Part shown: positions 38,733-48,606 of the stretch, piece by piece
Numbering within the stretch: position 1 is the stretch's first letter
How the letters are laid out: each line of letters begins with the position of its first letter
Source: Candidatus Trichorickettsia mobilis
GTDB lineage: Bacteria; Pseudomonadota; Alphaproteobacteria; Rickettsiales; Rickettsiaceae
Assembly (NCBI RefSeq): GCF_963422225.1
Contig: NZ_OY728607.1
Span: 1,351,001-1,415,000, forward strand
Length of the DNA stretch: 64,000 nucleotides
Direction: 5' to 3'
Translations under genes and position numbers: made by a program
The notes under the pieces: generated by a model
Told to the model about the DNA's origin: nothing
What the model saw: the letters and a program-made list of their open reading frames with translations, nothing else
Database searches by the model: none

Positions 38733-38754
38733 AAAGTATACCTATAGTATACCC
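38733..38754 (+). promoter_or_regulatory. Paired gtatacc motif near attL
   Basis: aaagtatacctatagtatac followed by cc, 12 bp upstream of the integrase start. A near-identical sequence (aaagtataccctaagtatac) lies at 62158-62180, 45 bp from the right att repeat. Presence at both ends suggests integrase or excisionase arm-type binding sites, or an operator for int. Inference only. Confidence 0.5.
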
Positions 38755-38765
38755 GAAATAAAAAT

Positions 38766-39920
38766 ATGAAAGATCATCACATTAATTTTACCAAGAAAGC
38801 AATAGAAGATATTGAACTCCCAGCTAGCGGTAAACGGAATTACTTTTATGACACTAAGATTAAAGGTTTAGAATTAGTAGTAACAGACAAAGGGAATAAA
38901 TCGTTTAAGGTTTATAAAAAATTTGATGGCAAACCGATAAGAATAAATATTGGGGTATTTCCTAATTTGTCAGTAGAACAAGCTAGACGTGCTGCGCAAT
39001 TAATACTTGCTGATTTAGCTCAAGGTAAAAATCCTAACGACCAAAAATCTCAATCTCAAGACGAATTGACTTTGGGTAAAATGTTTAAGATTTTCATGGA
39101 ACGTTACAGCAAGCCTAATAAAAAGACATGGAAAGCTGATGAGCAAGACATACCGCGATTTTTAGGACATTTATTTGATCGTAAGCTTTCTGCTATTAAC
39201 AAACAAGAGATACAGTTGCTACATGAACAAATAAAATTAAATAACGGATTGGTGCAAGCTAATCGCCTACTATCTCGTTTTTTAGCTCTATATAATAAAG
39301 CAATTGAGTGGGGATATACTACTATTAACCCAGGATTAAGTATTAAGAAATTTAAAGAGAGATCACGAGAAAGATTTCTGCATCCCGATAAGCTTCCTCG
39401 GTTTTTATCAGCGCTGGAAGAAGAAGAGAATGAAACAATTAAAGATTATATTTATATTTCATTACTGACTGGTGCTAGAAAATCGAATGTACTCAGTATG
39501 CAATGGGCTGATGTTAATATGCAGCGCAAAGAATGGGTAATCCCTATTACAAAGAATGGAGATCAACAACAAGTACACCTTGTTGACAAAGCAATCGAAA
39601 TACTGGGTAAGAGAGCTAGCAAATATGGCGCAAATAAATTTGTATTTGAAGGCACGGGGAGTACAGGCCATTTAATAGAACCTAAGAAGGGGTGGAAAAG
39701 AGTTTTAAAACGTGCGGGCATAGAAAATTTATGCATACATGATTTACGACGTACTTTAGGCAGTTACCAAGCAGCTCTGGGAGCTAATAGCTACATTATA
39801 GGGAAAAGCTTAGGACACAAGAGTCAGGCAGCAACAGCCATATACGCTCGACTAAGTTTAGATCCAGTAAAAAAAAGCGTAGAGAAAGCTACTCAAGCAA
39901 TACTGAAATATGCAAAATGA
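38766..39920 (+). CDS. int: Tyrosine-type site-specific integrase (P4-like)
   Basis: A 384-residue recombinase of the DUF4102/P4 type. An N-terminal arm-binding domain (residues about 10-95, KGLELVVTDKGNKSFKVYKK) is followed by a core-binding domain and the catalytic domain. All catalytic residues are in place: R238 (GARKSN), K263, H325-x-x-R328 (HDLRR), H351 (LGHKSQ) and Y360. It is the first gene of the island and reads inward from attL, as is usual for tRNA-integrated elements. Confidence 0.96.
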   Translation: MKDHHINFTKKAIEDIELPASGKRNYFYDTKIKGLELVVTDKGNKSFKVYKKFDGKPIRINIGVFPNLSVEQARRAAQLILADLAQGKNPNDQKSQSQDELTLGKMFKIFMERYSKPNKKTWKADEQDIPRFLGHLFDRKLSAINKQEIQLLHEQIKLNNGLVQANRLLSRFLALYNKAIEWGYTTINPGLSIKKFKERSRERFLHPDKLPRFLSALEEEENETIKDYIYISLLTGARKSNVLSMQWADVNMQRKEWVIPITKNGDQQQVHLVDKAIEILGKRASKYGANKFVFEGTGSTGHLIEPKKGWKRVLKRAGIENLCIHDLRRTLGSYQAALGANSYIIGKSLGHKSQAATAIYARLSLDPVKKSVEKATQAILKYAK

Positions 39921-39960
39921 ATTTTAAATTAAGTTTATAGTTCTAGTATTATCATTTTTC

Positions 39961-40076
39961 GGTGTAAGAGGTGTAAGTAGTGTAAGAGAATCGCTGTAGC
40001 CTTTATTATTCAAGGGATACAGAGGATTATGATTTATTACACCATCGTTTTTTAATGGTGTAATAGGTGTAATAAG
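39961..40076. repeat. 9-bp direct repeats (ggtgtaaga type) after int
   Basis: At 39961-39987 three tandem 9-mers read ggtgtaaga, ggtgtaagt, agtgtaaga. At 40057-40074 two more read ggtgtaata, ggtgtaata. The latter overlaps an inverted repeat (attacaccat, 40036-40045, with atggtgtaat, 40055-40064). The position between int and the toxin-antitoxin genes suggests a binding array for a regulatory or replication protein. Confidence 0.6.
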
Positions 40077-40147
40077 ATAAAAATAATTTGTAAAGACATT
40101 AGCTATACAGTATTATTTAATCAACAGTGATACATTGAGGTAAAACT

Positions 40148-40411
40148 ATGAAAAATACAGCACTCAATATTAGAACCAGTGAAGAAAAGAAAAGGCTAAT
40201 AAGTAAAGCGGCGAATATGATTGGTAGTAATTTATCTAATTTTCTGATCCAGTCTGCTACTAAAGAAGCATATAGGATTTTAAATGAGCAAAATAATATC
40301 ATGTTAGATGATGAGCAATGGGAGGCTTTTTGTAACCAGCTAGACCAAAAACCTAAATTCAAGCCAGCTCTACATGATTTACTAACAAAGCCCAGCGTTT
40401 TTAATGATTGA
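40148..40411 (+). CDS. DUF1778 (RHH) antitoxin
   Basis: An 87-residue TacA-like antitoxin: an N-terminal ribbon-helix-helix (LNIRTSEEKKRLISKAANM, then NLSNFLIQSATKEA) for DNA binding and autoregulation, and a C-terminal tail (LDDEQWEAFCNQLDQKPKFKP) that wraps the toxin. It overlaps the toxin gene by 8 nt. The hairpin and 9-bp repeats upstream may include its operator. Confidence 0.92.
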   Translation: MKNTALNIRTSEEKKRLISKAANMIGSNLSNFLIQSATKEAYRILNEQNNIMLDDEQWEAFCNQLDQKPKFKPALHDLLTKPSVFND

Positions 40412-40925
40412 CCTAAAAAGCCCTGCATTATTAGATAAATTGCATATACGCCAACAATTTGATTGTGGGGAAGAAGCGTTAAATACTTTTTTAAAAGAAT
40501 ACGCTCTACAAAATAGTGAAAATAATGCTTCAAGAACATATGTATGTGCTACGAAGAATGACAATACTGTTGCCAGTTATTATACATTAACTTATGGAGC
40601 AATTAGCAATCAAGAGGCTACTGAAAAAGTAAAGAAAAACATGCCACGTTATCCTATACCGGTAATGATACTGGCAAGACTCGGAGTAGATGAAAAATAT
40701 CAAAAACTTGGTTTAGGCAAAGAAATGCTTAAAGATGCATTCTTAAGAACATTACAAGCTTCAGAAATTGCTGGACTAAAAGCTATTATAGCCCATGCCA
40801 AAAATCTTAATGCTATAAGCTTTTATAAGAAATACGGCTTTGAGCAATCTAAGTTTGATAAGAAACATCTAATGCTTACTATCCAAGATATATTCTGTTC
40901 TTTAGATGTACAAAATAAACTCTAG
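40404..40925 (+). CDS. GNAT-family toxin (TacT-like acetyltransferase)
   Basis: A 173-residue GCN5-type acetyltransferase. Relatives acetylate the amino acid on charged tRNA and halt translation. The family motifs are present: FDCGEEALNTFLKEYA, RTYVCA, VASYYTLTYGAI, the acetyl-CoA loop ARLGVDEKYQKLGLG, and the C-terminal AHAKNLNAISFYKKYGF. It pairs with the overlapping DUF1778 gene as an addiction module that would stabilise the island. Confidence 0.92.
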   Translation: MIDLKSPALLDKLHIRQQFDCGEEALNTFLKEYALQNSENNASRTYVCATKNDNTVASYYTLTYGAISNQEATEKVKKNMPRYPIPVMILARLGVDEKYQKLGLGKEMLKDAFLRTLQASEIAGLKAIIAHAKNLNAISFYKKYGFEQSKFDKKHLMLTIQDIFCSLDVQNKL

Positions 40926-41021
40926 ATGATTCACTTAAAGTAATAACATAATGAAGAATCCTAATCATATAAAACTTTTAAAATACATTTTTAACAAAGC
41001 ATGCCCCAAAACTCTTAGTAA

Positions 41022-42154
41022 TACCGATTGCAATAATTAACACGGTGTATTTATCCAGTCTCTATACATAATTGATTTTACTAAATCTACATTCTGAGCA
41101 AGTTGATTCCAAGCGTAACAAGCCATAGTGACAATATCTTCATATGCACCGTAACATTGGTTAGACAAGAAATGATTTTTGATCCACTCCCAAACTTGTT
41201 CCATTGCATTAAGTTCTGGTGCATAAGGCGGAAGCGGTATCAAAGTGATATTGCTTGGAACAGTTAGTTTTTTGGCTGTGTGCCAACCTGCATTATCCAT
41301 TAGTAAAGCTATATGTCGGTTGCTTTGAGTAGTGAGAGAAAGGTCTTCTAAGAATTTATTCATTGCCCGTGTGTTGGCATATGGTAAAATTAATGCAAAA
41401 GATTCTCCCGTATCATGGCAAGCAGCTCCGTAAATGTATGTTGAAATGAATTGCTGTTGCCGAACTTTACGGGGTCTAGTGCCGCGTTTAGCCCATATAC
41501 GAGTTAAGCTACCTTGTTGCCCAACTCGAGTTTCATCCTGAGACCATATATCAACGTTACATCTATCGATATTTTTTGGTAATAATTCTGTTAACATGTC
41601 TGGGAAGTTTTTTTATATGTATTTTGAGTCTCTTGATTTGACTTTGGATGCATTGAACGAGAAGTAATCCAGCTAAAACCAAGGCGATGCATAGTATTGT
41701 AGACTGTTTTTAAAGCGCATTTAGCGCCATATTCCTCAAGCAACATGTTATGTAGCTCCTTTGCGGTTATATACCCGCCAGTTTCACTTTCACTGAGCAT
41801 ATTGATTTTATCAAAAAGAGCAGATTCTTGTAGAGTGTTAATCTTCCTAGGAGCGCCGCTTCTTTGTGATTCAAATAAACCTTCAAAACCATGATTTCTA
41901 AATCTTCTGAGCCATGATTGCACGGTTTTCCAGTGCAACTTCACTATTGCAGATATGGCTTTAAAAGATTTGCCTAATTGAAGGTGATACATCGCCAATA
42001 AACGTATGCGATTCCGACCATGCGGCTCATGTTTCATCATTTTTATAAAATCATGATCATGAAAACCTAGCGGCAATATTAACTTAGCTATTTGAGTACC
42101 TTTTATCCGTTAAAAATCCATTTTAGGCCACCGCGTTAATTATTGCAATTGGTA
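41022..42154 (-). mobile_element. IS630-type element, 1133 bp (copy 1)
   Basis: Inverted ends start taccgattgcaataattaac and taccaattgcaataattaac. The flanks are TAA (41019-41021) and TAA (42155-42157). The copy at 57369-58501 has the same length and encodes identical proteins, so both are recent. Only the 3-bp duplication, and not the usual TA, restores both host frames. Confidence 0.9.
41037..42076 (-). CDS. IS630-type transposase, two overlapping ORFs (copy 1)
   Basis: ORF A (41591-42076) is the helix-turn-helix half (SFKAISAIVKLHWKTVQSWLRRF). ORF B (41037-41597) is the DDE half: DIWSQDETRVG, LLMDNAGWH and LPPYAPELNAMEQVWEW supply D, D and E. They overlap by 7 nt in different frames at an A7 run on the coding strand. 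A shift of -1 there gives a continuous protein of about 340 residues. The identical second copy argues that this arrangement is functional, through frameshifting or transcript slippage. Confidence 0.88.
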
Positions 42155-43326
42155 TAAGTACTTTAATCAAAAAAACTGTTTAAATGATATTGATTTTGAA
42201 CTTTTACACAAACAAAACAAGAAGGATGTTTATTATCAAGAACTTGTAGAAGCTTTTGAAAATTTAGAAGAAGTGCAAAAATGTCAAATTTTAGATGATT
42301 TTCAGAAAGTACGTTTTTTTATAACTAGTAATAACGATAGTTTTGCGTATTTACTGCGGTTTGTACAAGATATCTCAAATCTTATTCCAGATTCTTTAAA
42401 TTACCTTTCTTCCGATTGCGATAAAGCCCTTTTTACTCTCACAAATTATTCTCAAGATTTTTATAATTGTTATCAATTGCGATCATTAGAAGAAGCTAGC
42501 ACAAGATATTGGCTAGCTCGTAAAGACTATTTCAATGACTCTTTTCTTGTGGATAAAGATAATTTAACTAAGTCTTTTGAACAACTCAAGCTAGAAGTTC
42601 AAAAAATCTTTATCAAAGAGTTTCGTGGTACTCAATGCCAAGGGAGTAAGTTTGAATTTGATAATAAAATATATTTTCAGTTTCATTTACAAGACTATTT
42701 TCAGTTTATTCAGACTTTTAATGGGGAATATATAGAAGAAAAAAATATACATCCAGTCTTTGAGATAAGCATTGTAATTGACCAAAAAATGAAAGTTGTA
42801 AATATTTACGCTGATTCAAAAGATAAAAGACAAGAGCTGCATAAACTTACCGCTTCAATAGTTTTTGCTCAAAGTGACATAGACCTTTATTGCAAAGATG
42901 CGGATTTATTTGATCCACATCTTGTCTTAAATATATTGAGAACTGATAAAAAATTTACTGCTTCTATCCCTAGTGAGTCATTTGTTTGAGATATTTATAT
43001 TAATAAATTAACATTAATTAATACTTTAGAATATTACAGTGAAATTACTCTTGATACCAGGCAAACAAAAGGAAAGAAACAATTTACCGATAATCAAGAT
43101 ATGATTTACCAATTGCTAATAAATCAAAAGGATTTTCAAAATCCTATAAAATATCAAGTAAAGTTTATACAGTTTATTGCTATAGTAAACGATCCCTCAT
43201 TATCTAAGTCTTTGATAAAAAAGTTCACTATCAATAACAAAGGGCTTATAAATCTTGGCTATGAAGAAATTGACGAACAGATTAAAAGCTGTCTAAGTTT
43301 ATCTGGTATTATAAAAACAAATCAAG

Positions 43327-44181
43327 ATGAACTTGCAGCCTAAGTTTAGAAAATTTTTACAAATCTTATTTTTAAGACTTGAGCATTGTTCTTCAAATAC
43401 TGATACGATGCTGACTCCGCAAGAAACTCGCTTAGTATCCACAGAGCAATTAAATTCTTTAATTGATACTGGTTTAATCAAAAAAAACCATGATCCAAAA
43501 ACTGCTTGGTGTAATCATTGTGACTGTGTTTGCGATGTAACTACTAAAGATTTAAAAAATTTTTTAATATGCTTTGAATGCTCTAATTTTGAAGTAGTAA
43601 ATGATATAAATTCTCTTCAGTACTCTACAAGCCTCTCTAAATTAGCAAAGTTTTTACAAAATACTCTTGAGTCGCAGAATGATATTGAAATCATTGATGA
43701 TAACAGACTATTTTATCTAGGCTATAAAGAAAAATCACGATATTATTTTTTCTATGGAATTCAGCAATCCGACTCCCAAGAAATGCTAAACAAAGTATCT
43801 GGGTCTCAGCACACTTTCATTCTAACTCTTAAAAATAATTATAGTTTAAAAATTCCGCACACTCTCTCAGTTTACAATGTTATAGATATTCTTTATTTGC
43901 AAAACAATAAATTTTCTTTAGCTTTACCTATAACTATTTATAAAAACTCAATTTCTTCAGTAGGAGGAAATGCAAAAAGTAGAAAATATGATAATGCTCG
44001 TAATTTTATAATAACCGAATACAACAAATTATTAATGATTGAAGATAGCAAAAAGTTAACTAAACAAAAACTGTATACCAAAATTGCCAATATGCTACGC
44101 AAAAAACCTAATCTTATTCAAGGACTTAAGGACGAAAATTTAGAGGATTATATTAGAAAAACAATAACAAACAAAAAATAA
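43327..44181 (+). CDS. Hypothetical protein with Cys cluster
   Basis: A 284-residue protein that I do not recognise. A Cys-rich segment (WCNHCDCVCD, residues about 61-70, then FLICFEC about 80-86) looks like a zinc-binding knuckle. The C-terminal third is basic and helical (TKQKLYTKIANMLRKKPN). It overlaps the preceding broken gene by 17 nt, so the two probably worked together. It may be an island-specific regulatory or replication protein; no evidence decides. Confidence 0.55.
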   Translation: MNLQPKFRKFLQILFLRLEHCSSNTDTMLTPQETRLVSTEQLNSLIDTGLIKKNHDPKTAWCNHCDCVCDVTTKDLKNFLICFECSNFEVVNDINSLQYSTSLSKLAKFLQNTLESQNDIEIIDDNRLFYLGYKEKSRYYFFYGIQQSDSQEMLNKVSGSQHTFILTLKNNYSLKIPHTLSVYNVIDILYLQNNKFSLALPITIYKNSISSVGGNAKSRKYDNARNFIITEYNKLLMIEDSKKLTKQKLYTKIANMLRKKPNLIQGLKDENLEDYIRKTITNKK

Positions 44182-44332
44182 ATCTTAGCTCAAAGCCTTT
44201 ATTCCTCAGTCTTCCAAGGCATATATTTTTGGCTCTTGCTAGCACTTGCCAATGGTTCTGCTGGCACATATCTATATTCATCTATTTTTTCTCAATATAA
44301 CTAGCAGCACATTTATTAATATTGAGGAGAAT

Positions 44333-44542
44333 ATGCAAACAAAAATCAATTCTTATTCAAATACACAACTACTTAACCGAAAAGAGGCTGCTGAATTTCT
44401 TGGGGTAAAAGAATCTACTCTAGCACATTGGAAATGCACTGGTCGCTACAATCTAGCATCAGTTAAGATAGGAAGGCTTGTAAAATATAGAGTTACTGAC
44501 TTAGAAAAATTCGTTGAGAAAGGAGTTAGTAGCCATGAATAA
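44333..44542 (+). CDS. Excisionase-like helix-turn-helix protein
   Basis: A 69-residue MerR/AlpA-type DNA-binding protein: LNRKEAAEFLGVKESTLAHWKCTGR, then VKIGRLVKYRVTDLEKFVEKG. It starts at the ATG at 44333, with gaggag immediately upstream; the frame's earlier start at 44246 has no support. Such proteins act as excisionase or as activators of int in tRNA islands. The end overlaps the primase start by 8 nt, so the two are coupled. Confidence 0.85.
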   Translation: MQTKINSYSNTQLLNRKEAAEFLGVKESTLAHWKCTGRYNLASVKIGRLVKYRVTDLEKFVEKGVSSHE

Positions 44543-45423
44543 TAATATTTTCACTGAAGCCAAGAGCAGCATTTGCACAGAGTCAACCATAATGACCCTT
44601 TTACCAAAAGGTAAGCGAGAAGGCAGACATTGGCTAGCCTTGAATCCAATCCGCAATGACAATAATTTAGGCTCGTTTAAAGTTAATCTTACTACAGGAC
44701 AATTTTATGATTTTGTAACAGGTGATAAAGGAAGTGATATTATATCGCTATATGCTTATCTTAAGGGCTGTTCACAGTATCAAGCAGCTTATGAATTATT
44801 AGGAAAAAGTATAAATTTAAAAATCGATAATTTGAGCCACATCCCACCTAAAGCACCTAAATCACCTAAAGTTAATGTAGAAGAATATATTAAGAAGATT
44901 TGGTCTGAAACTTGGAGTAGCAGATGCTCTTTAGTTGAAAAATACTTGAAAACTCGAGGTGTAGAAATTGACAGTATACTGCCGTCAATTCGATATCACG
45001 GCAACTTATACCATAGTTCATTAAAAAAATGTTTTCCTGCTATGGTAGCGGCAATAACTAGATATGGAAGCGATAAAATCATGGGTCTTCATCGCACTTA
45101 CCTAAAAGGTGACGGTACTGATAAAGCAGATATATATCCTAATAAAATGATGCTAGGACAAATGAAAGGCGGTGCAGTAATGCTTGCATCTGCTGATTAT
45201 AAATTAGTAATTACTGAGGGAATAGAAACCGCTTTAAGCGTATATGTGGCAACAGGATTTGCTACATGGGCTAGTTTATCCGCATCAGGAATGATAAATA
45301 TACAAGTGCCGCCTGTAGATATTACTCGAAAAATTATTATTGCAGCAGATGCCGATGCAGCTGGAATTGAATCGGCAAACAAACTTGCAATTAGACTTTT
45401 GGATGAAGGTTATAAAGTTAGTA
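44535..45423 (+). pseudogene. Toprim-domain primase, N-terminal part (cut by IS and inversion)
   Basis: Phage/island-type DNA primase. The N-terminal half has LNPIRNDNNLGSFKVNLTTGQFYDF and GDKGSDIISLYAYLKG; the toprim domain carries LVITEGIETALSV (catalytic Glu) and IIIAADADAAG (Asp-x-Asp). An ATG at 44535 with aaaggag 9 nt upstream is the start. After 296 codons the frame enters the 903-bp IS and stops at 45440. The true C-terminus (IAMPSQDTDFNDLLKEVQ) is found on the other strand at 59644-59701. Only the last 18 codons are lost, so the product might still fold. Confidence 0.88.
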
Positions 45424-46326
45424 TAGCTAAACCTCTATAAAACGGTTATAATCAAAGGGTATAATTAAAATAATTGTTATGACATATTCGATAGATTTTA
45501 GAAAGAAAGTACTGGCTATCAAAGAAAAAGAGAAGATGAGTTTTGAATCAATATCAAAACGTTTTGGAGTAGGAAAAAACACGGTATTTGTATGGACTAA
45601 AAAAATATCTCCTCTAAAGAATAGGAATAGAGCTTCGAAAAAAATACCGATTGATAAATTGAGAGAAGACGTGGTGCAATATAGTGACGCGTATCAATAT
45701 GAAAGAGCTGAGCGGTTAGGAGTGAGTAAATCTGGAATACAAAAAGCATTAAAGAAGTTGAACATTACGTATAAAAAAAGCTTTAAAACATCCGAAGGCA
45801 AAAGAAGAAGAGAGGTTAGAATTTCAGAATAAGATAAAAAAGTACGAGGCAGAGGAAAAAGTTATTGTCTTTACCGATGAGAGCGGGTTTGTCCATAGCG
45901 CGCCTAGAACTCACGGATATTCGGCAAAAGGCAAGAGGTGTTATGGTGTTCATGATTGGCATCCGTCAAAAAGAACTAATGTTATAGGGGCATTAGTAGG
46001 TAAATCGCTGCTAACCGTGTCAATTTTTGACGGCAATGTTAATACAGTTATTTTTAACAGCTGGGTAGAACAAGATTTAATACCGAAATTACCTAATAAT
46101 TCCGTGGTTGTGACAGACAATGCAAGTTTCCATAAAAGTCCGTATTTAAAAACTATGATAGAAAAAGCTGGTCATATATTGGAGTACTTACCGCCTTATT
46201 CTCCTGATTTGAATCCTATTGAACCAAAATGGGCTCAAGCTAAATCTAGAAGAAGGAAATATCGCTGTGACGTAGACACTCTGTTTGAAAAGTACATGTT
46301 ATAACCGTTTTATAGGGGTTTAGCTA
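45424..46326 (+). mobile_element. IS630-type element, 903 bp (copy 1)
   Basis: 27-bp inverted ends with one mismatch (tagctaaacctctataaaac and tagctaaacccctataaaac). The same length and apparently the same sequence recur at 59702-60604, in the same orientation. The left flank is primase and the right flank is hsdR, so the element no longer sits in a single target. See the inversion finding. Confidence 0.92.
45479..46304 (+). CDS. IS630-type transposase, frameshifted (copy 1)
   Basis: ORF 1 (45479-45832) is the helix-turn-helix half (SFESISKRFGVGKNTVFVWTKK). The second part, ending 46304, is the DDE half (VIVFTDESGF, VVVTDNASFHK, LPPYSPDLNPIEPKWAQAK). The frames meet at an A7 run near 45773-45779: a +1 shift, or an A6 transcript, gives the expected LKHPKAKEEERLEFQNK. 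The second half is open well before the ATG at 46017. The same organisation in both copies suggests slippage and not decay. Confidence 0.87.
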
Positions 46327-48606
46327 TATAGCCACGTTGGTGATTTCCGTCCTTATCCCAGCCGTTGTAATAGTCACTATAAGACTTTAAGAGGACGATA
46401 CCACTGGCTTCCTTGTTACCAAAAATTGAAAGCGCATCGTTGGTGGCCTGTTCCAAATCGCGAAAGCAGACGATGTTACCGAATGTTTTGACAGAGTTCA
46501 GGATTCGGTTGGTACGCGAGAATGCCTGCAAAAGTCCGTGATGTCGTAAATTATTGTCTACCCATAGAGTATTAAGGGTCGTAGCATCAAATCCCGTCAG
46601 AAACATGTTTACAACAATCAGCAGATCGACTTGGCGGTTCTTTACCCGCTGTGATAAGTCTTTGTAGTAATTTTCGAACTTGTCAGAGCTTGTATCGTAG
46701 CTGGTTCCGAAATCCTTATTATAGTCTGAGATCGCCTGATCCAGAAAATCACGGGAAGATTTATCCAACCCGCTGGTGTCAAAATCCTCATCAGGCAGGA
46801 TACCGTCATCACCTTCAGCTTCATTTGCACCGAAGCTATAGATAATTGCAATTTTTAATTCCGATTTACTTGATTTAAACTCTGCGTAGTATTTTTTTGC
46901 AACCTCAATAGAGCTAACGGCAAAGATAGAATTGAATCCGTAGAGGCGTTTACCTTTCAGCGTGTAACGCTCGTTTCTCTTTGTCTTCTGGTCGAAGTGT
47001 TCAAGGATATAATCAGTGACCTGCGTAATACGCTTATGCGAGTTAGCAGCAGCTTCAATATCTATGGCGTGGACTTTCTTATCCTTGACATCACTCTTCA
47101 TCTTCAGGGTGTTGATATAATCAATCCTGAATGGTAGAACGTTTTCATCGTTGATTGCATCCACAATCGTGTAGGCGTGGAGTTTTTGTCCGAAAGCCTG
47201 CTGCGTTGTTTTAAGGTGAGGATTGCCACCAGAAGAAGAATTCGCTGCAAAGATAGGTGTACCTGTGAACCCAAAGATATGATAATTATTAAATGCTTTG
47301 GTGATTTTCGTATGCATCTCACCAAACTGAGAGCGGTGGCATTCATCGAAAATCAATACGATATGACCATCAAAGACACTATGCCTATTGTTGCCAGCAA
47401 TAAACTTAGCCAGCTTCTGAATGGTCGTGATGATTATTTTAGCGTGTCTATCACTAAGCTGTCTTGCCAAAATCGCCGTGCTTGTATTGGAATTGGCTGA
47501 TCCTTTCTCAAACTTGTCGTATTCCTTCATCGTTTGATAGTCGAGGTCTTTGCGATCCACGACGAAGATCACCTTGGTAATGAAGTCAAGGCGACTCGCA
47601 AGCTGCGCGGTTTTAAAGCTGGTCAACGTTTTACCGCTGCCCGTCGTATGCCAAATATATCCGCCCGCATCAATCGTTCCAAGTTGCCTATGGTTTGTTG
47701 CCATAGCGATTTTGTTCAGTATGCGCTCTGCTGCCGCAATTTGATAAGGGCGCATCACTAAAAGCAATTTATCGGTGGTGAAAACACAATAACGGGTCAA
47801 AACCGAGAGCAAGGAATGCTTTGAGAAGAAGGTTTTGGCAAAATCCACAAGATCGGAAATGCGCTTGTTTGTGGCATCCGTCCACCAGCTGGTGAATTCA
47901 AAGCTGTTGCTGGTTTTTTTACCTGAAGTTTTTCCTGCCCGTTCTTTCAAGTGTGCGTTGCGGGTTGTGTTTGAATAGTATTTTGTGTGCGTCCCGTTGG
48001 AGATAACAAACAATTGCACATACTCAAAAAGCCCACTTTCAGCCCAGAAACTATCACGCTGATAACGGTTGATCTGGTTGAAAGCTTCGCGGATGGCAGC
48101 GCCACGCCGTTTGAGTTCAACATGAATTAGCGGCAGTCCATTAACGAGGACGGTTACGTCATAACGATTTTTGCGTGCACCCTCGGTCTCGAACTGATTG
48201 ATAACCTGCAATGAATTGTTGTGGATGTTATCCTTATCGAAAATGCGGATATTTTTGGTCGCACCATCATCGCGCTTGAGGCTATAAATGTAATCCTCAT
48301 GCACCTTGGTAGTTTTCTCTTCAATGGTATCATTCTTGTTGGCAAGATAGTTGTTAAGGATTTGACTCCATTCAGAATCAGTAAACACTACATTATTCAG
48401 GTGTGAAATATGATTGCGTAGATTCACCACCAGATCGTTGTTGTTCCGAATGGTCAGATATTCATAACCATTCGTCTGTAAAATGCGGATGAATTCGACC
48501 TCAAGCTCGTTTTCCGACTGATACTTAGGATCGCCGTGGTCAATCGGAACATATTCTGCAACCACCGTGCTGTTGGATTTTCGGCAATGGTATTATAACT
48601 GGTCAT
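46327..48606 (-). pseudogene. hsdR: Type I restriction enzyme R subunit, frameshifted and truncated
   Basis: ATP-dependent translocase/nuclease subunit. Visible motifs: nuclease RYDVTVLVNGLPLIHVELKR, Walker A TGSGKT (about residue 307 of the long frame), DECHRSQFG, FGFTGTPIF and LLQAFSRTNRI. The natural start is the ATG at 48606, overlapping the hsdS stop (ATGA), and encodes MTSYNTIAEN. That frame then ends, and the rest is read from a GTG at 48565 in another frame, so one base is missing near 48575. The 3' end is cut by the IS after NHQRGY, leaving about 750 of the usual 1000 or so residues. Probably inactive for restriction. Confidence 0.85.

Larger units (their letters stand above)
40951..43343 (+). 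pseudogene. IS-split unknown gene with an internal stop
   Basis: The ATG at 40951 opens a frame (starting MKNPNHIKLLKYIFNK) that is cut at 41021 by the 1133-bp IS and resumes at 42158. Removing the IS plus one 3-bp duplicate joins Ser-Lys-Tyr-Phe-Asn in frame and the frame then runs to a TGA at 42987. Beyond this TGA the same frame stays open for 117 more codons to 43343, so the TGA looks like a nonsense mutation. The predicted soluble protein of about 420 residues belongs to no family I recognise. Its end overlaps the next gene by 17 nt. Confidence 0.7.

Noticed and set aside
42165-42180. Frameshift at an A7 run in the gene split by the 1133-bp IS
   Set aside because: Needed only if the IS duplicated TA. 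With the 3-bp duplication the frame is continuous and no extra frameshift is required.
46642-47761. Several 64-107 codon ORFs opposite or overlapping hsdR
   Set aside because: They are antisense or out-of-frame shadows of hsdR, long because this block is GC-richer.
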